In this document: positions 49,433-57,298 of the stretch, piece by piece
How the letters are laid out: each line of letters opens with the position of its first letter
Numbering within the stretch: position 1 is the stretch's first letter
Origin: DATLGB01 sp963726825
GTDB taxonomy: Bacteria; Actinomycetota; Thermoleophilia; Solirubrobacterales; Solirubrobacteraceae
Length of the DNA: 64,000 bases
Direction of reading: 5' to 3'
Assembly: GCA_963726825.1 (NCBI GenBank)
Contig: CAVSDT010000001.1
Coordinates: forward strand, 310,001-374,000
Program-made: the position numbers and the translations under genes
Notes under the pieces: model-generated
The model's database searches: none
Told to the model about the DNA's origin: nothing
What the model saw: the letters and a program-made list of their open reading frames with translations, nothing else

Positions 49433-50814
49433 CGCGTCCTCCACCAGTCGCGGAAGGACTCCCTGGGGATCTCCGGCGGGTCGCGGGAGATCGACCAGCC
49501 CGGGATCGGCAGCCTGCCGAGCGGGCCGCGGCCGAGCCGGGCGAGCTTCTGGGCCCCCTCGTAGCGGCGACGGGTGCGGAACGCCTGGCCGACGATCCCC
49601 ATCGCGACGGCCTCCGGGTCGCGCCGGGAATGGACCTCGCGCACGACGCGCCCGCGCAGGTGGATCAGCACGCTCGGGATGTCGATCTTGACGGGGCAGA
49701 CCTCGTAGCAGGCGCCGCACAGCGAGCTTGCCCACGGCAGCGTCGGCGCCGCGTCCAGGCCCTGGAGCTGCGGCGTCAGGATCGCGCCGATCGGGCCGGG
49801 GTAGACGGACTCGTACGCGTGCCCGCCCGCGCGCGAGTAGACCGGGCAGGAGTTCAGGCAGGCGGAGCAGCGGATGCAGCGCAGCGCCTGGCGGCCGATC
49901 TCGTCCGCCAGGACGTCCGTGCGGCCGTTGTCGACGAGGACGAGGTGGAACTCCCTGGGCCCGTCCCCGTCGGCGACCCCGGTCCACAGCGAGGTGTAGG
50001 GGTTCATCCGCTCCGCCGTCGAGGACCGCGGCAGCAGCTGCAGCATCACCTCGAGGTCACGCAGCTCGGGCAGGACCTTCTCGATCCCCATCACGGTCAC
50101 GAGCGTCTCGGGCAGCGTGGTGCACATGCGCCCGTTGCCCTCGGACTCCACGACGCAGATCGTCCCGGTCTCGGCGACGCCGAAGTTCGCGCCCGACACG
50201 CCCATCCGAGCGCGCATGAACCGCTCACGCAGGTAGGCGCGGGCGACGGCGGCGAGCTCGGGCGGGTCGCTCGTGAGCGCCTGGCCCGGGGCGATCGTGT
50301 CCTCGAAGAGCTTGCGGATCTCCTCGCGGTTGCGGTGGATCGCCGGGACGAGGATGTGCGACGGCGTGTCGTCGGAGAGCTGGACGATCAGCTCGGCGAG
50401 GTCGGTCTCGAGCGCATGGATCCCCGCGGCCTCCAGCGCGTCGTTCATGCCGATCTCGTCCGTCGCGATCGACTTGACCTTCACGACCTCCTCCACCCCG
50501 CGCTCCTGGGCCAGCCGCACGACGTGGGCGTTGGCCTCCGCCGCGTCGCGCGCCCAGTGCACGACGCCGCCGGCGGCGGTGACGGACGCCTCCAGGCGCT
50601 CGAGCTGCTCGGGGAGGGTGGCGAGTGCGCGGGCCTTGATCGCGGCGCCGGCGTCGCGCAGGGCCTGCCAGTCGTCGACCTCGGCCACGACCCGGGCGCG
50701 CTTGTCGCGGATCGCCGACGTCGCCTTGCCGAGGTTGCGGCGCAGCTGCGCGTTCTGGAGCTCCTCGTGGGCCTTGGCCGGGAAGCCGACGCGGGTGACG
50801 TTCGACGTGCTCAA
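49429..50814 (-). CDS. lutB: Lactate utilization iron-sulfur protein LutB
   Basis: 461 aa from TTG 50814 (LSTSNVTRVG), whose TTGA overlaps the lutA stop; GGAAG lies about 12 nt upstream as the ribosome-binding site. The N-terminal LUD domain (about 60-295) includes VKSIATDEIGMNDALEAAG and GVAETGTICVVESEGNGR. C-terminal ferredoxin-type clusters: CIRCSACLNSCPVY (about 347-360) and CGACYEVCPVKI (about 397-408), two [4Fe-4S] sites. Electron-transfer subunit of LutABC. A TTG start is unusual for the window but the only in-frame start at the junction. Confidence 0.92.
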   Translation of the reverse strand: MSTSNVTRVGFPAKAHEELQNAQLRRNLGKATSAIRDKRARVVAEVDDWQALRDAGAAIKARALATLPEQLERLEASVTAAGGVVHWARDAAEANAHVVRLAQERGVEEVVKVKSIATDEIGMNDALEAAGIHALETDLAELIVQLSDDTPSHILVPAIHRNREEIRKLFEDTIAPGQALTSDPPELAAVARAYLRERFMRARMGVSGANFGVAETGTICVVESEGNGRMCTTLPETLVTVMGIEKVLPELRDLEVMLQLLPRSSTAERMNPYTSLWTGVADGDGPREFHLVLVDNGRTDVLADEIGRQALRCIRCSACLNSCPVYSRAGGHAYESVYPGPIGAILTPQLQGLDAAPTLPWASSLCGACYEVCPVKIDIPSVLIHLRGRVVREVHSRRDPEAVAMGIVGQAFRTRRRYEGAQKLARLGRGPLGRLPIPGWSISRDPPEIPRESFRDWWRTR

Positions 50815-51530
50815 GTCGAGGCCAGCACTTCCGCGAGGTGCATCGTGCGCACGCCGGTGCGGCCGCGCGACAGCCCGCCGCCCATGTGCATCAGGCAGGA
50901 GTTGTCGCCGGCGACCACCACCTCGGCCTTCGTGTCGAGCACATGACGCAGCTTGTCGGTGAGCATCGCGGTCGACGTCTCGGCGTTCTTGACCGCGAAG
51001 GTCCCGCCGAAGCCGCAGCACTCGCGCGCCTCGGGCAGCTCGACGAGATCGATGTCGCGCACGGCGCGCAGGAGCTTGAGCGGCTTGTCGCCCACGTGGA
51101 GCAGCCGGGCCGAGTGGCAGGTCGGGTGGTAGGTGACGCGGTGCGGGAACACCGCGCCGACGTCCTCGACCCCGAGCACGTCGACGAGCAGCTCCGACAA
51201 CTCGTAGGTGCGCTCGCCGAGCGCCCGGACGGCGGCCAGCAGCCCCGGGTCCTCCCGCGCGAGCTGGGGGTACTGCTCGCGCACCATCGCCGCGCACGAG
51301 CCCGACGGGGTGACGATCGTGTCCGCGGCGTCGAACACGCGCACGAAGCGCTTCATCAGCGCGGTGGCGTCCTCCTGGTAGCCGGAGTTGCCGTGCATCT
51401 GCCCGCAGCAGGTCTGCTCCTGCGGGAAGTCGATCTCGTGGCCCAGGCGCTCCAGGAGCTCCACGACCGCCCTCCCCGTCCCCGGGAAGAGCGTGTCGTT
51501 GAAGCACGTGATGAACAGGGCGACCCGCAC
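50811..51530 (-). CDS. lutA: Lactate utilization protein LutA (CCG domains)
   Basis: 239 aa from GTG 51530. Two Cys-rich CCG domains: CFNDTLFP then QTCCGQMHGNSGYQEDA, and HPTCHSARLLHVGD then ECCGFGGTFAVKNAETS, binding non-cubane or [4Fe-4S] clusters as in heterodisulfide reductase HdrB and glycolate oxidase GlcF. First gene of lutABC. Minus-strand TAGGTT ends 9 nt before the GTG and may be its -10. No LldP permease or GntR/LldR regulator is adjacent, so uptake and control must be elsewhere. Confidence 0.92.
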   Translation of the reverse strand: MRVALFITCFNDTLFPGTGRAVVELLERLGHEIDFPQEQTCCGQMHGNSGYQEDATALMKRFVRVFDAADTIVTPSGSCAAMVREQYPQLAREDPGLLAAVRALGERTYELSELLVDVLGVEDVGAVFPHRVTYHPTCHSARLLHVGDKPLKLLRAVRDIDLVELPEARECCGFGGTFAVKNAETSTAMLTDKLRHVLDTKAEVVVAGDNSCLMHMGGGLSRGRTGVRTMHLAEVLAST

Positions 51531-51556
51531 CGTGCGGGAAACCTACCCCCTGCGGC

Positions 51557-51910
51557 TCAGGCCGGCGGCTCGTAGACCTGCAGCTCCGTGCCGTCCGGAT
51601 CGTGGAACGTGGCGATCTTGCCCCACGGGTGCTCGGAGATCTCGCCGTCGAACTCGACGCCGTCGGCCTTCAGCCCTTCGACGGTCTCCTCGATCGAGCC
51701 GTCGGCGGCGAAGGCGATCACGCCGCCGCCCTCCCCGGGCTGCTCGCCGTCGGAGCCGTTGAGGCCGATCTTGACGTCGCCGGCGGTCACCTCCGACCAC
51801 TGGTCCTCGTGCTGCTCGACGTCGAGGCCGAGCGTGTCGCGGTAGAAGGCCACGGCCCGATCCATGTCGGTGACCGGAACCCAGACGGTGGCGATGCGAG
51901 AGATGGACAT
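51557..51910 (-). CDS. VOC (glyoxalase/bleomycin resistance) family protein
   Basis: 117 aa, a single VOC domain of two beta-alpha-beta-beta-beta units: RIATVWVPVTDMDRAVAFYRDTLG at the start, VEQHEDQW, and TFHDPDGTELQVYEPP at the end. Expected metal ligands are Glu and His near these motifs, though the first His of classic glyoxalase I is not obvious. Probably a small-molecule binding or isomerase/dioxygenase-type protein; substrate unknown. It precedes lutA in the same direction by 26 nt. Confidence 0.88.
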   Translation of the reverse strand: MSISRIATVWVPVTDMDRAVAFYRDTLGLDVEQHEDQWSEVTAGDVKIGLNGSDGEQPGEGGGVIAFAADGSIEETVEGLKADGVEFDGEISEHPWGKIATFHDPDGTELQVYEPPA

Positions 51911-51990
51911 GGGAGGGGGGTGTCCACCGCGTGCGCGCCCGACACCCCAACGGGCGCGTGCGCGTCAGCGCACGGGGTAGGGAGAACGCC

Positions 51991-52836
51991 GTGGCCGGGC
52001 TCGCCTCCACCGCGCGGACCCTGCGCGACGACCTGCGGTCGACACCACCCAAGCAGCTGGTGCGTGAGCTGCTGGACGCCTACGACCGCAACGACCTGCT
52101 CACCTACGCGAGCGCGATCGCCTTCCAGGTCTTCTTCGCGCTCGTCCCCTTCCTGCTGTTCTCGCTCGCGCTGCTCGGCTGGCTCGGCCTCGGCGACGTG
52201 TGGACCGACGACGCGGCGCCGAAGCTGCAGGCCAACTCGTCCCCCGCCGCGTTCGAGGTCGTCGACTCCACCGTGCGCAAGGTGCTGGGCGGCCGCCAGG
52301 GCTTCTGGCTGACGATCGGGCTCGTGATCACCATCTGGGAGATGTCCGGGGCCACGCGGGCCATCATGGGCGTCTTCGACAGGATCTACGGCTCCGATGG
52401 CGAGCGCACGGCTGTGCGCCACTACCTCGTCTCCTTCGGGCTGGCGATCGCGACGGGCACGCTGATCGTGCTCGCCGTGGCCCTCTGGCACCTCGGCCCA
52501 CCGCTGCTCGGGGGGTGGGTCGCGTGGGTGCGCTGGCCCGTCGTGCTCGCCCTGCTGCTCGCGGTGATGGGGCTGTTCGTCCGCTACGCCCCCGCCGACC
52601 ACCAGCCCGTCGGCTGGGTCGGGCTCGGGTCCGTGCTGACCGTCGTGGCGTGGGTGGTGACCTCCACCGTGTTCGTCCTCTACGTCACGAAGGTCGCCGA
52701 CTACGGATCGATCTTCGGCGCCCTGGCGACGATCATGGTCGTGCTCGGCTACCTGTACTTCGCCGCGGCGGCGTTCCTCACCGGCGCCCAGCTGGACGCG
52801 CTCGTGCGCCAGCGGGCGGACGACGACGACGTATGA
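51991..52836 (+). CDS. YihY/BrkB family inner-membrane protein
   Basis: 281 aa from GTG 51991, chosen because GGGAG lies 8 nt upstream; GTG 51931 would add 20 Arg-rich residues. Six transmembrane helices: AIAFQVFFALVPFLLFSLALLGW (with the conserved YASAIAF entry), FWLTIGLVITIWEMSGATRAIMGVFDRIYG (family signature), YLVSFGLAIATGTLIVLAVALW and others. C-terminal short acidic tail. Once annotated as RNase BN or BrkB; the role is unknown, possibly transport. Confidence 0.88.
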   Translation: MAGLASTARTLRDDLRSTPPKQLVRELLDAYDRNDLLTYASAIAFQVFFALVPFLLFSLALLGWLGLGDVWTDDAAPKLQANSSPAAFEVVDSTVRKVLGGRQGFWLTIGLVITIWEMSGATRAIMGVFDRIYGSDGERTAVRHYLVSFGLAIATGTLIVLAVALWHLGPPLLGGWVAWVRWPVVLALLLAVMGLFVRYAPADHQPVGWVGLGSVLTVVAWVVTSTVFVLYVTKVADYGSIFGALATIMVVLGYLYFAAAAFLTGAQLDALVRQRADDDDV

Positions 52837-52882
52837 CCGGCGCAGGCCGCCCCACCCGCGGAGCCGGCCGACGGAGCGGCGC

Positions 52883-53059
52883 TCAGCCCGAGTTCGGCGG
52901 CTCGGACTCCGGCAGGCCCGGCGACGGCGCGTCGTCGGGGTCTGCGTCCTGCTGCACGCCGAGGGGCTGGTCGTCGGCCTCGGACTCCCCGCCGCCGGCG
53001 GGCGGCGGCGTGTCGGGGATGTCCTCGTCCCACTCGACCTTCGGATCGTCGTCGCTCAC
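52883..53059 (-). CDS. Small acidic Pro-rich protein coupled to serS
   Basis: 58 aa from GTG 53059, overlapping the serS stop as GTGA. Very acidic (SDDDPKVEWDEDIPDTPPP, then DADPDDAPSP), Gly/Pro-rich and probably disordered. Translational coupling to serS suggests it is genuinely translated at a related level. No family is recognised. A short tail peptide or a leftover frame in GC-rich DNA is the alternative, though the acidic composition is unlike the Arg-rich composition of random frames here. Confidence 0.55.
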   Translation of the reverse strand: MSDDDPKVEWDEDIPDTPPPAGGGESEADDQPLGVQQDADPDDAPSPGLPESEPPNSG

Positions 53060-54300
53060 GACGGCGTGCCTACCCGGGCGGGCGCGCCCCATGCGTGCAG
53101 CACCTCGGGGACGGCGACGGTGCCGTCCTCCTGCTGGCCGTTCTCGAGCAGCGCGATCAGCGTCCGGCCCACCGCGACGGCGGTGCCGTTGAGCGTGTGG
53201 ACGTGCTGGATGCCGGTCTCGGCCCGGACCCGGACGCCGAGGCGTCGCGCCTGGAAGTCCGTCGTGTTGGAGGTCGAGGTCAGCTCGCGGAAGCGCTCCT
53301 GGCCGGGCAGCCACGCCTCGCAGTCGAACTTCTTCGCGGCGGACCCGCCGAGGTCGTCGACCGCGATGTTGACCACGCGGTAGGGGATCCCGAGCGCCTG
53401 GAGGATCTCCTCCTCGATCGCGAGCAGGCGCTCGTGCTCCGCACCGGACGCGTCGGGCTCGACGAACGAGAACAGCTCGACCTTGTCGAACTGGTGCACC
53501 CGGAAGATCCCGCGCGTGTCGCGGCCGGCCGACCCGGCCTCGCGCCGGAAGCACGGCGAGAAGCCCGCGTAGCGGACGGGGAGCTCGCCGGCTTCGAAGA
53601 TCTGCTCCGCATGGAGCGAGGCGAGCGCGACCTCGCTCGTGCCGGCGAGGAACAACGGGTCGTCGGCCAGCCGGTAGATCTGCTGCTCGGTGTCGGGCAG
53701 GAAGCCCGTGCCGAACAGCGCCTGCTCGCGCACGAGGGCGGGCGGGACGACGGGCTCGTGGCCGTGTCCGCGCGCGATCTCGAGCGACCAGCGCACCAGC
53801 GCCAGCTCGAGCATCACCAGGTCGCCCTTGAGCACGGCGAAGCGCGAGCCGGCGATCGTCGCCCCGGCCTCCATGTCGATCATCGCGCCGGCGAGCTCGA
53901 GGTGGTCGCGCCCGGTCCTGCTCGCGTCGCCGACCTCGCGGACGACGGTGTCGCCGTCGGCCGCGCTCGGGTCGGGCGGGTTGGGGACCGTCGCGAGCGT
54001 CTCGTCGTGCTCGGCCTCGACCTGCGTGAGCTCGGTCTCGAGCGCCTCGCGACGCGCCTTGACCGCGGTCAGCGCGGCGATCGCCTCGGCGGCGTCGCCC
54101 CCGGCGGCCTTCGCCTTGGCGATCTCGGCGCCGGCGCTCTTCTGCTGGGCACGGAGCCCCTCGACCTCGGGCAGCAGCGCCCGGCGGCGCTCGTCGAGCG
54201 CCAGCACGGCCCGCAGCCGGTCGTCGGAGCCGTCCGCGCGGCGCGCGAGCGCCGCGAGCACCGGGTCGGGATCACGACGGATGGCCTTGACGTCCAACAT
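53056..54300 (-). CDS. serS: Seryl-tRNA synthetase
   Basis: 414 aa, standard bacterial type. N-terminal coiled-coil tRNA arm (about 1-105: LRAVLALDERRRALLPEVEGLRAQQKSAGAEIAKAKA region). Catalytic class II core: TSEVALASLH, motif 2 FRREAGSAGRDTRGIFRVHQF, EVSSTSNTTDFQARR equivalent (ELTSTSNTTDFQARR) and motif 3 NGTAVAVGRTLIALLEN. Charges tRNA-Ser. Two tRNA-Ser genes lie in the same window. ATG start 54300; TAGCGT ends 9 nt upstream on the minus strand, a possible -10. Confidence 0.97.
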   Translation of the reverse strand: MLDVKAIRRDPDPVLAALARRADGSDDRLRAVLALDERRRALLPEVEGLRAQQKSAGAEIAKAKAAGGDAAEAIAALTAVKARREALETELTQVEAEHDETLATVPNPPDPSAADGDTVVREVGDASRTGRDHLELAGAMIDMEAGATIAGSRFAVLKGDLVMLELALVRWSLEIARGHGHEPVVPPALVREQALFGTGFLPDTEQQIYRLADDPLFLAGTSEVALASLHAEQIFEAGELPVRYAGFSPCFRREAGSAGRDTRGIFRVHQFDKVELFSFVEPDASGAEHERLLAIEEEILQALGIPYRVVNIAVDDLGGSAAKKFDCEAWLPGQERFRELTSTSNTTDFQARRLGVRVRAETGIQHVHTLNGTAVAVGRTLIALLENGQQEDGTVAVPEVLHAWGAPARVGTPS

Positions 54301-54312
54301 GGACGTCAGACG

Positions 54313-54780
54313 CTACTTCGACGCGAGCCGGGTCTTGCAGTTGGAGGTGTCGGCGTCGAGCCGGTTGCCCGGATCGCTCGAGCGGGGCCGCTCGCCACCG
54401 GAGTACGTCGACACGAAGCAGGCGACCTTCTCGGCGTCGGTGCCCGTGACGATGTTGGCCGGCATCGGCCCGGAGGAGAAGCCGCCGTTGCGGATCGCGT
54501 AGAGGACGTCCTCGTAGTCCTCGAGGCGGGCGTTGAAGTTCGGCCCGTCCTTGTACTCGGCGTCACCGACCTTCGTCGTCGACCCGTGCGTGCCGGCCGC
54601 CGCCAGCGTGTGGCAGGCGCCGCAGCGTTGGTTGAAGATCTCGGCGCCCTCGTGCTGGACGTTGCTCTTGGCGATCTGGATGCCGTTCCCACCGGCGCCT
54701 CCGCCACAGCCGGCCGCGAGCAGCGCGGCGGGCATGACGAGGAGGGGCAGCAGCAGGCGGCGAAGCGACGGACGACTCAT
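54313..54780 (-). CDS. Lipoprotein c-type cytochrome
   Basis: 155 aa from ATG 54780 (a Met at 54795 would add five residues). A lipoprotein signal (LLLPLLVMPAALLAAGC) puts the lipidated Cys near residue 25. A single class I cytochrome c domain: CGACH haem motif near 54-58, KDGPNFNARLEDYEDVLYAIRNGGFSSGPMPAN with the distal Met in GPMPAN. C-terminal CKTRLASK. An electron carrier on the outside of the membrane; aa3 or cbb3 partner unknown. Its stop is 12 nt from the serS start. Divergent from a cupredoxin-like lipoprotein. Confidence 0.88.
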   Translation of the reverse strand: MSRPSLRRLLLPLLVMPAALLAAGCGGGAGGNGIQIAKSNVQHEGAEIFNQRCGACHTLAAAGTHGSTTKVGDAEYKDGPNFNARLEDYEDVLYAIRNGGFSSGPMPANIVTGTDAEKVACFVSTYSGGERPRSSDPGNRLDADTSNCKTRLASK

Positions 54781-54816
54781 CGAGGGGGGAAGCATACGGA
54801 ACAATGGACGTCGCCC

Positions 54817-55185
54817 ATGCGCCGACTCCCCCTCCTCCTGCTCGCGGCCGCCTGCGCGGCCGCCCTCGGCGCCTGCGACCGGCAGCCCACCAAGCGCGTC
54901 GACGCGCCGTCCGCGACCATCCTCGCCACGGACTACCGGCTGCGCCCGCAGCACCTCTCCGTCCCCGCCGGGGAGGTCACGCTGACCCTGCGCAACACCG
55001 GGAAGGTCCCGCACAACCTGCAGGTCCGGCGCGGCGCCGACCGGGTCCTGCTGCGCATCGCGACCGTCCTCCCGGGCGAGACGGGCGACGGCACGGCGCG
55101 GCTGCGGCCGGGCACCTACGAACTGGTCTCGACGGTGGCGCGCGACGAGCAGCTCGGCCAACGTGGCACGCTGGAAGTGCGATGA
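54817..55185 (+). CDS. Cupredoxin-like lipoprotein
   Basis: 122 aa from ATG 54817. Lipoprotein signal peptide: LPLLLLAAACAAALGACD, lipobox LGAC with Cys near 20. The mature part is a single beta-sandwich: ILATDYRLRPQHLSVPAGEVTLTLRNTGKVPHNLQVRR (the NxGxxxHN block of plastocyanin/azurin-like proteins) and LRPGTYELVSTVARDEQLGQRGTLEV. The second copper ligand set (C-x-x-H-x-x-M) is missing, so copper binding is doubtful. Next to a cytochrome c on the other strand; possible electron transfer or copper handling. Its stop overlaps the flavin reductase start (ATGA). Confidence 0.78.
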   Translation: MRRLPLLLLAAACAAALGACDRQPTKRVDAPSATILATDYRLRPQHLSVPAGEVTLTLRNTGKVPHNLQVRRGADRVLLRIATVLPGETGDGTARLRPGTYELVSTVARDEQLGQRGTLEVR

Positions 55186-55664
55186 GACCCGTCGGACCCG
55201 ACCACTTCCGCGCCGTCATGGGGCGCTTCGTCACCGGCGTGACGATCATCACCGCCACCGGGCCCGACGGCCCGGTCGGGATGACCGCCAACGCCGTGAC
55301 CTCGCTCTCGCTCGATCCGCTGCTGCTGATCGTGTGCTTCGACCGCGGCGCCCGCACGCTCCCCGTGATCGAGGCCGCCGGGCGCTTCGGCGTCAACGTG
55401 CTCGCCGCCGGCCAGGAGGACCTCGCCCGGCGCTTCGCCGGCAAGGACGCCTCCGAGGGCAAGTTCGCGGGTGTCGCGCACTCCCAGGACGACGGCATCC
55501 CGGTGCTCGAGGGCGTGCACGCCTGGATCGGCTGCGACCTGGACCGGATCGTCGACGGCGGCGACCACGTGATCGGCATCGGCGGGGTCATCGGCGCCGA
55601 GATGGGCGACGGCGAGCCGCTCGTCTACCACGCCGGCGCCTACGCGAACCTGGCCTCCGCCTAG
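55182..55664 (+). CDS. Flavin reductase-like protein
   Basis: 160 aa from ATG 55182, overlapping the upstream stop (ATGA). FMN-binding split barrel of the flavin reductase (HpaC) family: FRAVMGRFVTGVTIITATGPDG, GMTANAVTSLSLDPLLLIVCFDRGARTLP, FGVNVLAAGQEDLARRFAG, IPVLEGVHAWIGCDL and DHVIGIGGVIG. Reduces FMN or FAD with NAD(P)H for a partner mono-oxygenase, or acts alone. No mono-oxygenase gene is adjacent. Confidence 0.9.
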   Translation: MRPVGPDHFRAVMGRFVTGVTIITATGPDGPVGMTANAVTSLSLDPLLLIVCFDRGARTLPVIEAAGRFGVNVLAAGQEDLARRFAGKDASEGKFAGVAHSQDDGIPVLEGVHAWIGCDLDRIVDGGDHVIGIGGVIGAEMGDGEPLVYHAGAYANLASA

Positions 55665-56113
55665 ACGACGAAGCCGGCGACGCCGGCGGCCCGCAGGGCG
55701 AGCAGGCACACCACGAGCGCGGACGCGGCCATCACGCCCGTCTCGCGGCGGACGATCTCCAGGACGATCTCGCGCTGCTCGGCCGCGGGCAGCCCCTCGA
55801 TCTCGCGGGCGGACTCGAGGTCGCGCTTGACGAGCACCTGGTCGGCGGCGGCCAGGCGCAGCTGCTCGCCGACGAAGGAGATGGCCACGGGCAGCAGGCC
55901 GTAGAGGAGATGCAGCGAGGGCGGCTCGTAGCCGGAGGTCAGCAGGACGACGCCGATCACGAGCTGCACGACGAGCACCACCTGGGAGGCCCGCAGCAGC
56001 GTCCAGAAGCGCGGGGCCGGCGTGCCGCGCCACCACGCCCAGGCGCCGTAGAGCCCCGCCGCGAGCGACAGGAGGATGACCAACGAGCCGACGACGGTGT
56101 GGACCACGGTCAC
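55661..56113 (-). CDS. Integral membrane protein of unknown function
   Basis: 150 aa from GTG 56113 (VTVVHTVVGS); an upstream ATG at 56173 would add 20 residues that look like promoter rather than coding sequence. Four hydrophobic segments: about 6-25, 38-55, 62-80 and a C-terminal one near 130-148. A cytosolic charged helix (LESAREIEGLPAAEQREIVLEIVRRE) lies between the last two. I do not recognise the family. Divergent from nuoA; its 3' end overlaps the flavin reductase gene by 4 nt. Confidence 0.6.
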   Translation of the reverse strand: MTVVHTVVGSLVILLSLAAGLYGAWAWWRGTPAPRFWTLLRASQVVLVVQLVIGVVLLTSGYEPPSLHLLYGLLPVAISFVGEQLRLAAADQVLVKRDLESAREIEGLPAAEQREIVLEIVRRETGVMAASALVVCLLALRAAGVAGFVV

Positions 56114-56171
56114 CCGTCCGAGCCTATGCGCGGACGCGGCCGCGTGCCTTGCGCGTTCTGCCACTTGTGAC

Positions 56172-56579
56172 ATGGACGCACTAGCAGCCCCCAACGGTGG
56201 TAAAACCTCGGTGGTGATCCGCACCTATCTGCCAGCGATCGTCTTCCTGCTCCTGGGCGGGGCGATCGGCGGGCTGTTCACGATGCTCAACGGGCTCGTC
56301 GGCAAGGGCTCCCGTCGCATGACCCAGCCGGCCATGACGGACCCCTACGAGTGCGGCCTGCCGTCGGAGGTGCAGAAGTCGTTCAAGTTCGGCGTCTCCT
56401 TCTACCTCGTCGCGATGCTGTTCATCCTGTTCGACATCGAGGTGCTGTTCCTCTACCCCGTCGCGCTGCAGCTGCGTGAGTTCGGCACGTTCGCCCTGAT
56501 CGAGACCGCCGTCTTCGTCGTGCTGCTGTTCGTCGCCTTCATCTACGTCTGGCGCCGAGGTGCGTTGAATTGGAGATAA
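56172..56579 (+). CDS. nuoA: NADH-quinone oxidoreductase subunit A
   Basis: 135 aa from ATG 56172; GTG 56214 (121 aa, VIRTYLPAIVF) is a serious alternative because TAAAAC lies 7 nt before it and the intervening 42 nt are unusually AT-rich for coding sequence. Three transmembrane helices: YLPAIVFLLLGGAIGGLF, SFKFGVSFYLVAMLFILFDIEVLFLYP (with the conserved DPYECG and FDIE motifs) and LIETAVFVVLLFVAFIYVW. Membrane-arm subunit of complex I, part of the proton channel and quinone site. First gene of the nuo operon; its 3' end overlaps nuoB by 10 nt. Confidence 0.93.
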   Translation: MDALAAPNGGKTSVVIRTYLPAIVFLLLGGAIGGLFTMLNGLVGKGSRRMTQPAMTDPYECGLPSEVQKSFKFGVSFYLVAMLFILFDIEVLFLYPVALQLREFGTFALIETAVFVVLLFVAFIYVWRRGALNWR

Positions 56580-57298
56580 CCCGCCGCGACCCGGCGACGC
56601 AGCCCGGCAAGTCGCTCGAGCAGACCGAGTTCCGCGCCCGCCAGCTCAAGGCGCGCGACATGCTCAACGGCGACCTCGACAACGACGCGCTCGAGCAGCA
56701 CGTCAAGGACTCCATCGTCACCACGACGGTCGACGCCGCGCTGCAGTGGGCGCGCGGCAACTCGATCTACCCCATGACCTTCGGCCTCGCGTGCTGCGCG
56801 ATGGAGATGATGGCCACCGTGGCCTCGCGCGTCGACGTGGCGCGCTTCGGCTGGGAGGCCTACCGCGCCTCCCCGCGCCAGGCGGACCTGCTGATCCTCT
56901 CCGGCCGCGTGTCGATCAAGATGGCGCCGATCATCCGGCGCGTCTGGGACCAGATGCTCGAGCCCAAGTGGGCGATCTCGATGGGCGCCTGCTGCTCCTC
57001 GATGGGCGTGTTCAACAACTACGCGCTCGTCCCGGCCGACAAGTTCATGCCGATCGCCATCCACGTGCCCGGCTGCCCCCCGCGGCCCGAGGGCCTGATG
57101 CACGGCATCCTGAAGCTGCGCCAGCACATCCTCGACTCCCCCGACACCGGGTGGCGCGAGCGCTACGGCGGCCTCGGGACCGAGGAGATCGACGAGTACA
57201 TCCTCCGGGGCACGGCGCCGGCGTTCGACGGCCCGTCCCCCGTCGCGCCGCCGACCGCGGTCAACGTGCCGGCGCCGGACGAGGGCACCAGTGCCTGA
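56570..57298 (+). CDS. nuoB: NADH-quinone oxidoreductase subunit B
   Basis: 242 aa from TTG 56570, inside the end of nuoA. Carries cluster N2: LACCAMEMM, CGACC-like GACCSSMG and CPPRPEG provide the four Cys. Longer than many NuoB proteins because of an extra N-terminal charged segment (1-40) and a C-terminal acidic/Pro tail after RYGGLGTEEIDEY. N2 is the last Fe-S cluster before quinone. Overlaps nuoC by 8 nt. Confidence 0.95.
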   Translation: MEITRRDPATQPGKSLEQTEFRARQLKARDMLNGDLDNDALEQHVKDSIVTTTVDAALQWARGNSIYPMTFGLACCAMEMMATVASRVDVARFGWEAYRASPRQADLLILSGRVSIKMAPIIRRVWDQMLEPKWAISMGACCSSMGVFNNYALVPADKFMPIAIHVPGCPPRPEGLMHGILKLRQHILDSPDTGWRERYGGLGTEEIDEYILRGTAPAFDGPSPVAPPTAVNVPAPDEGTSA

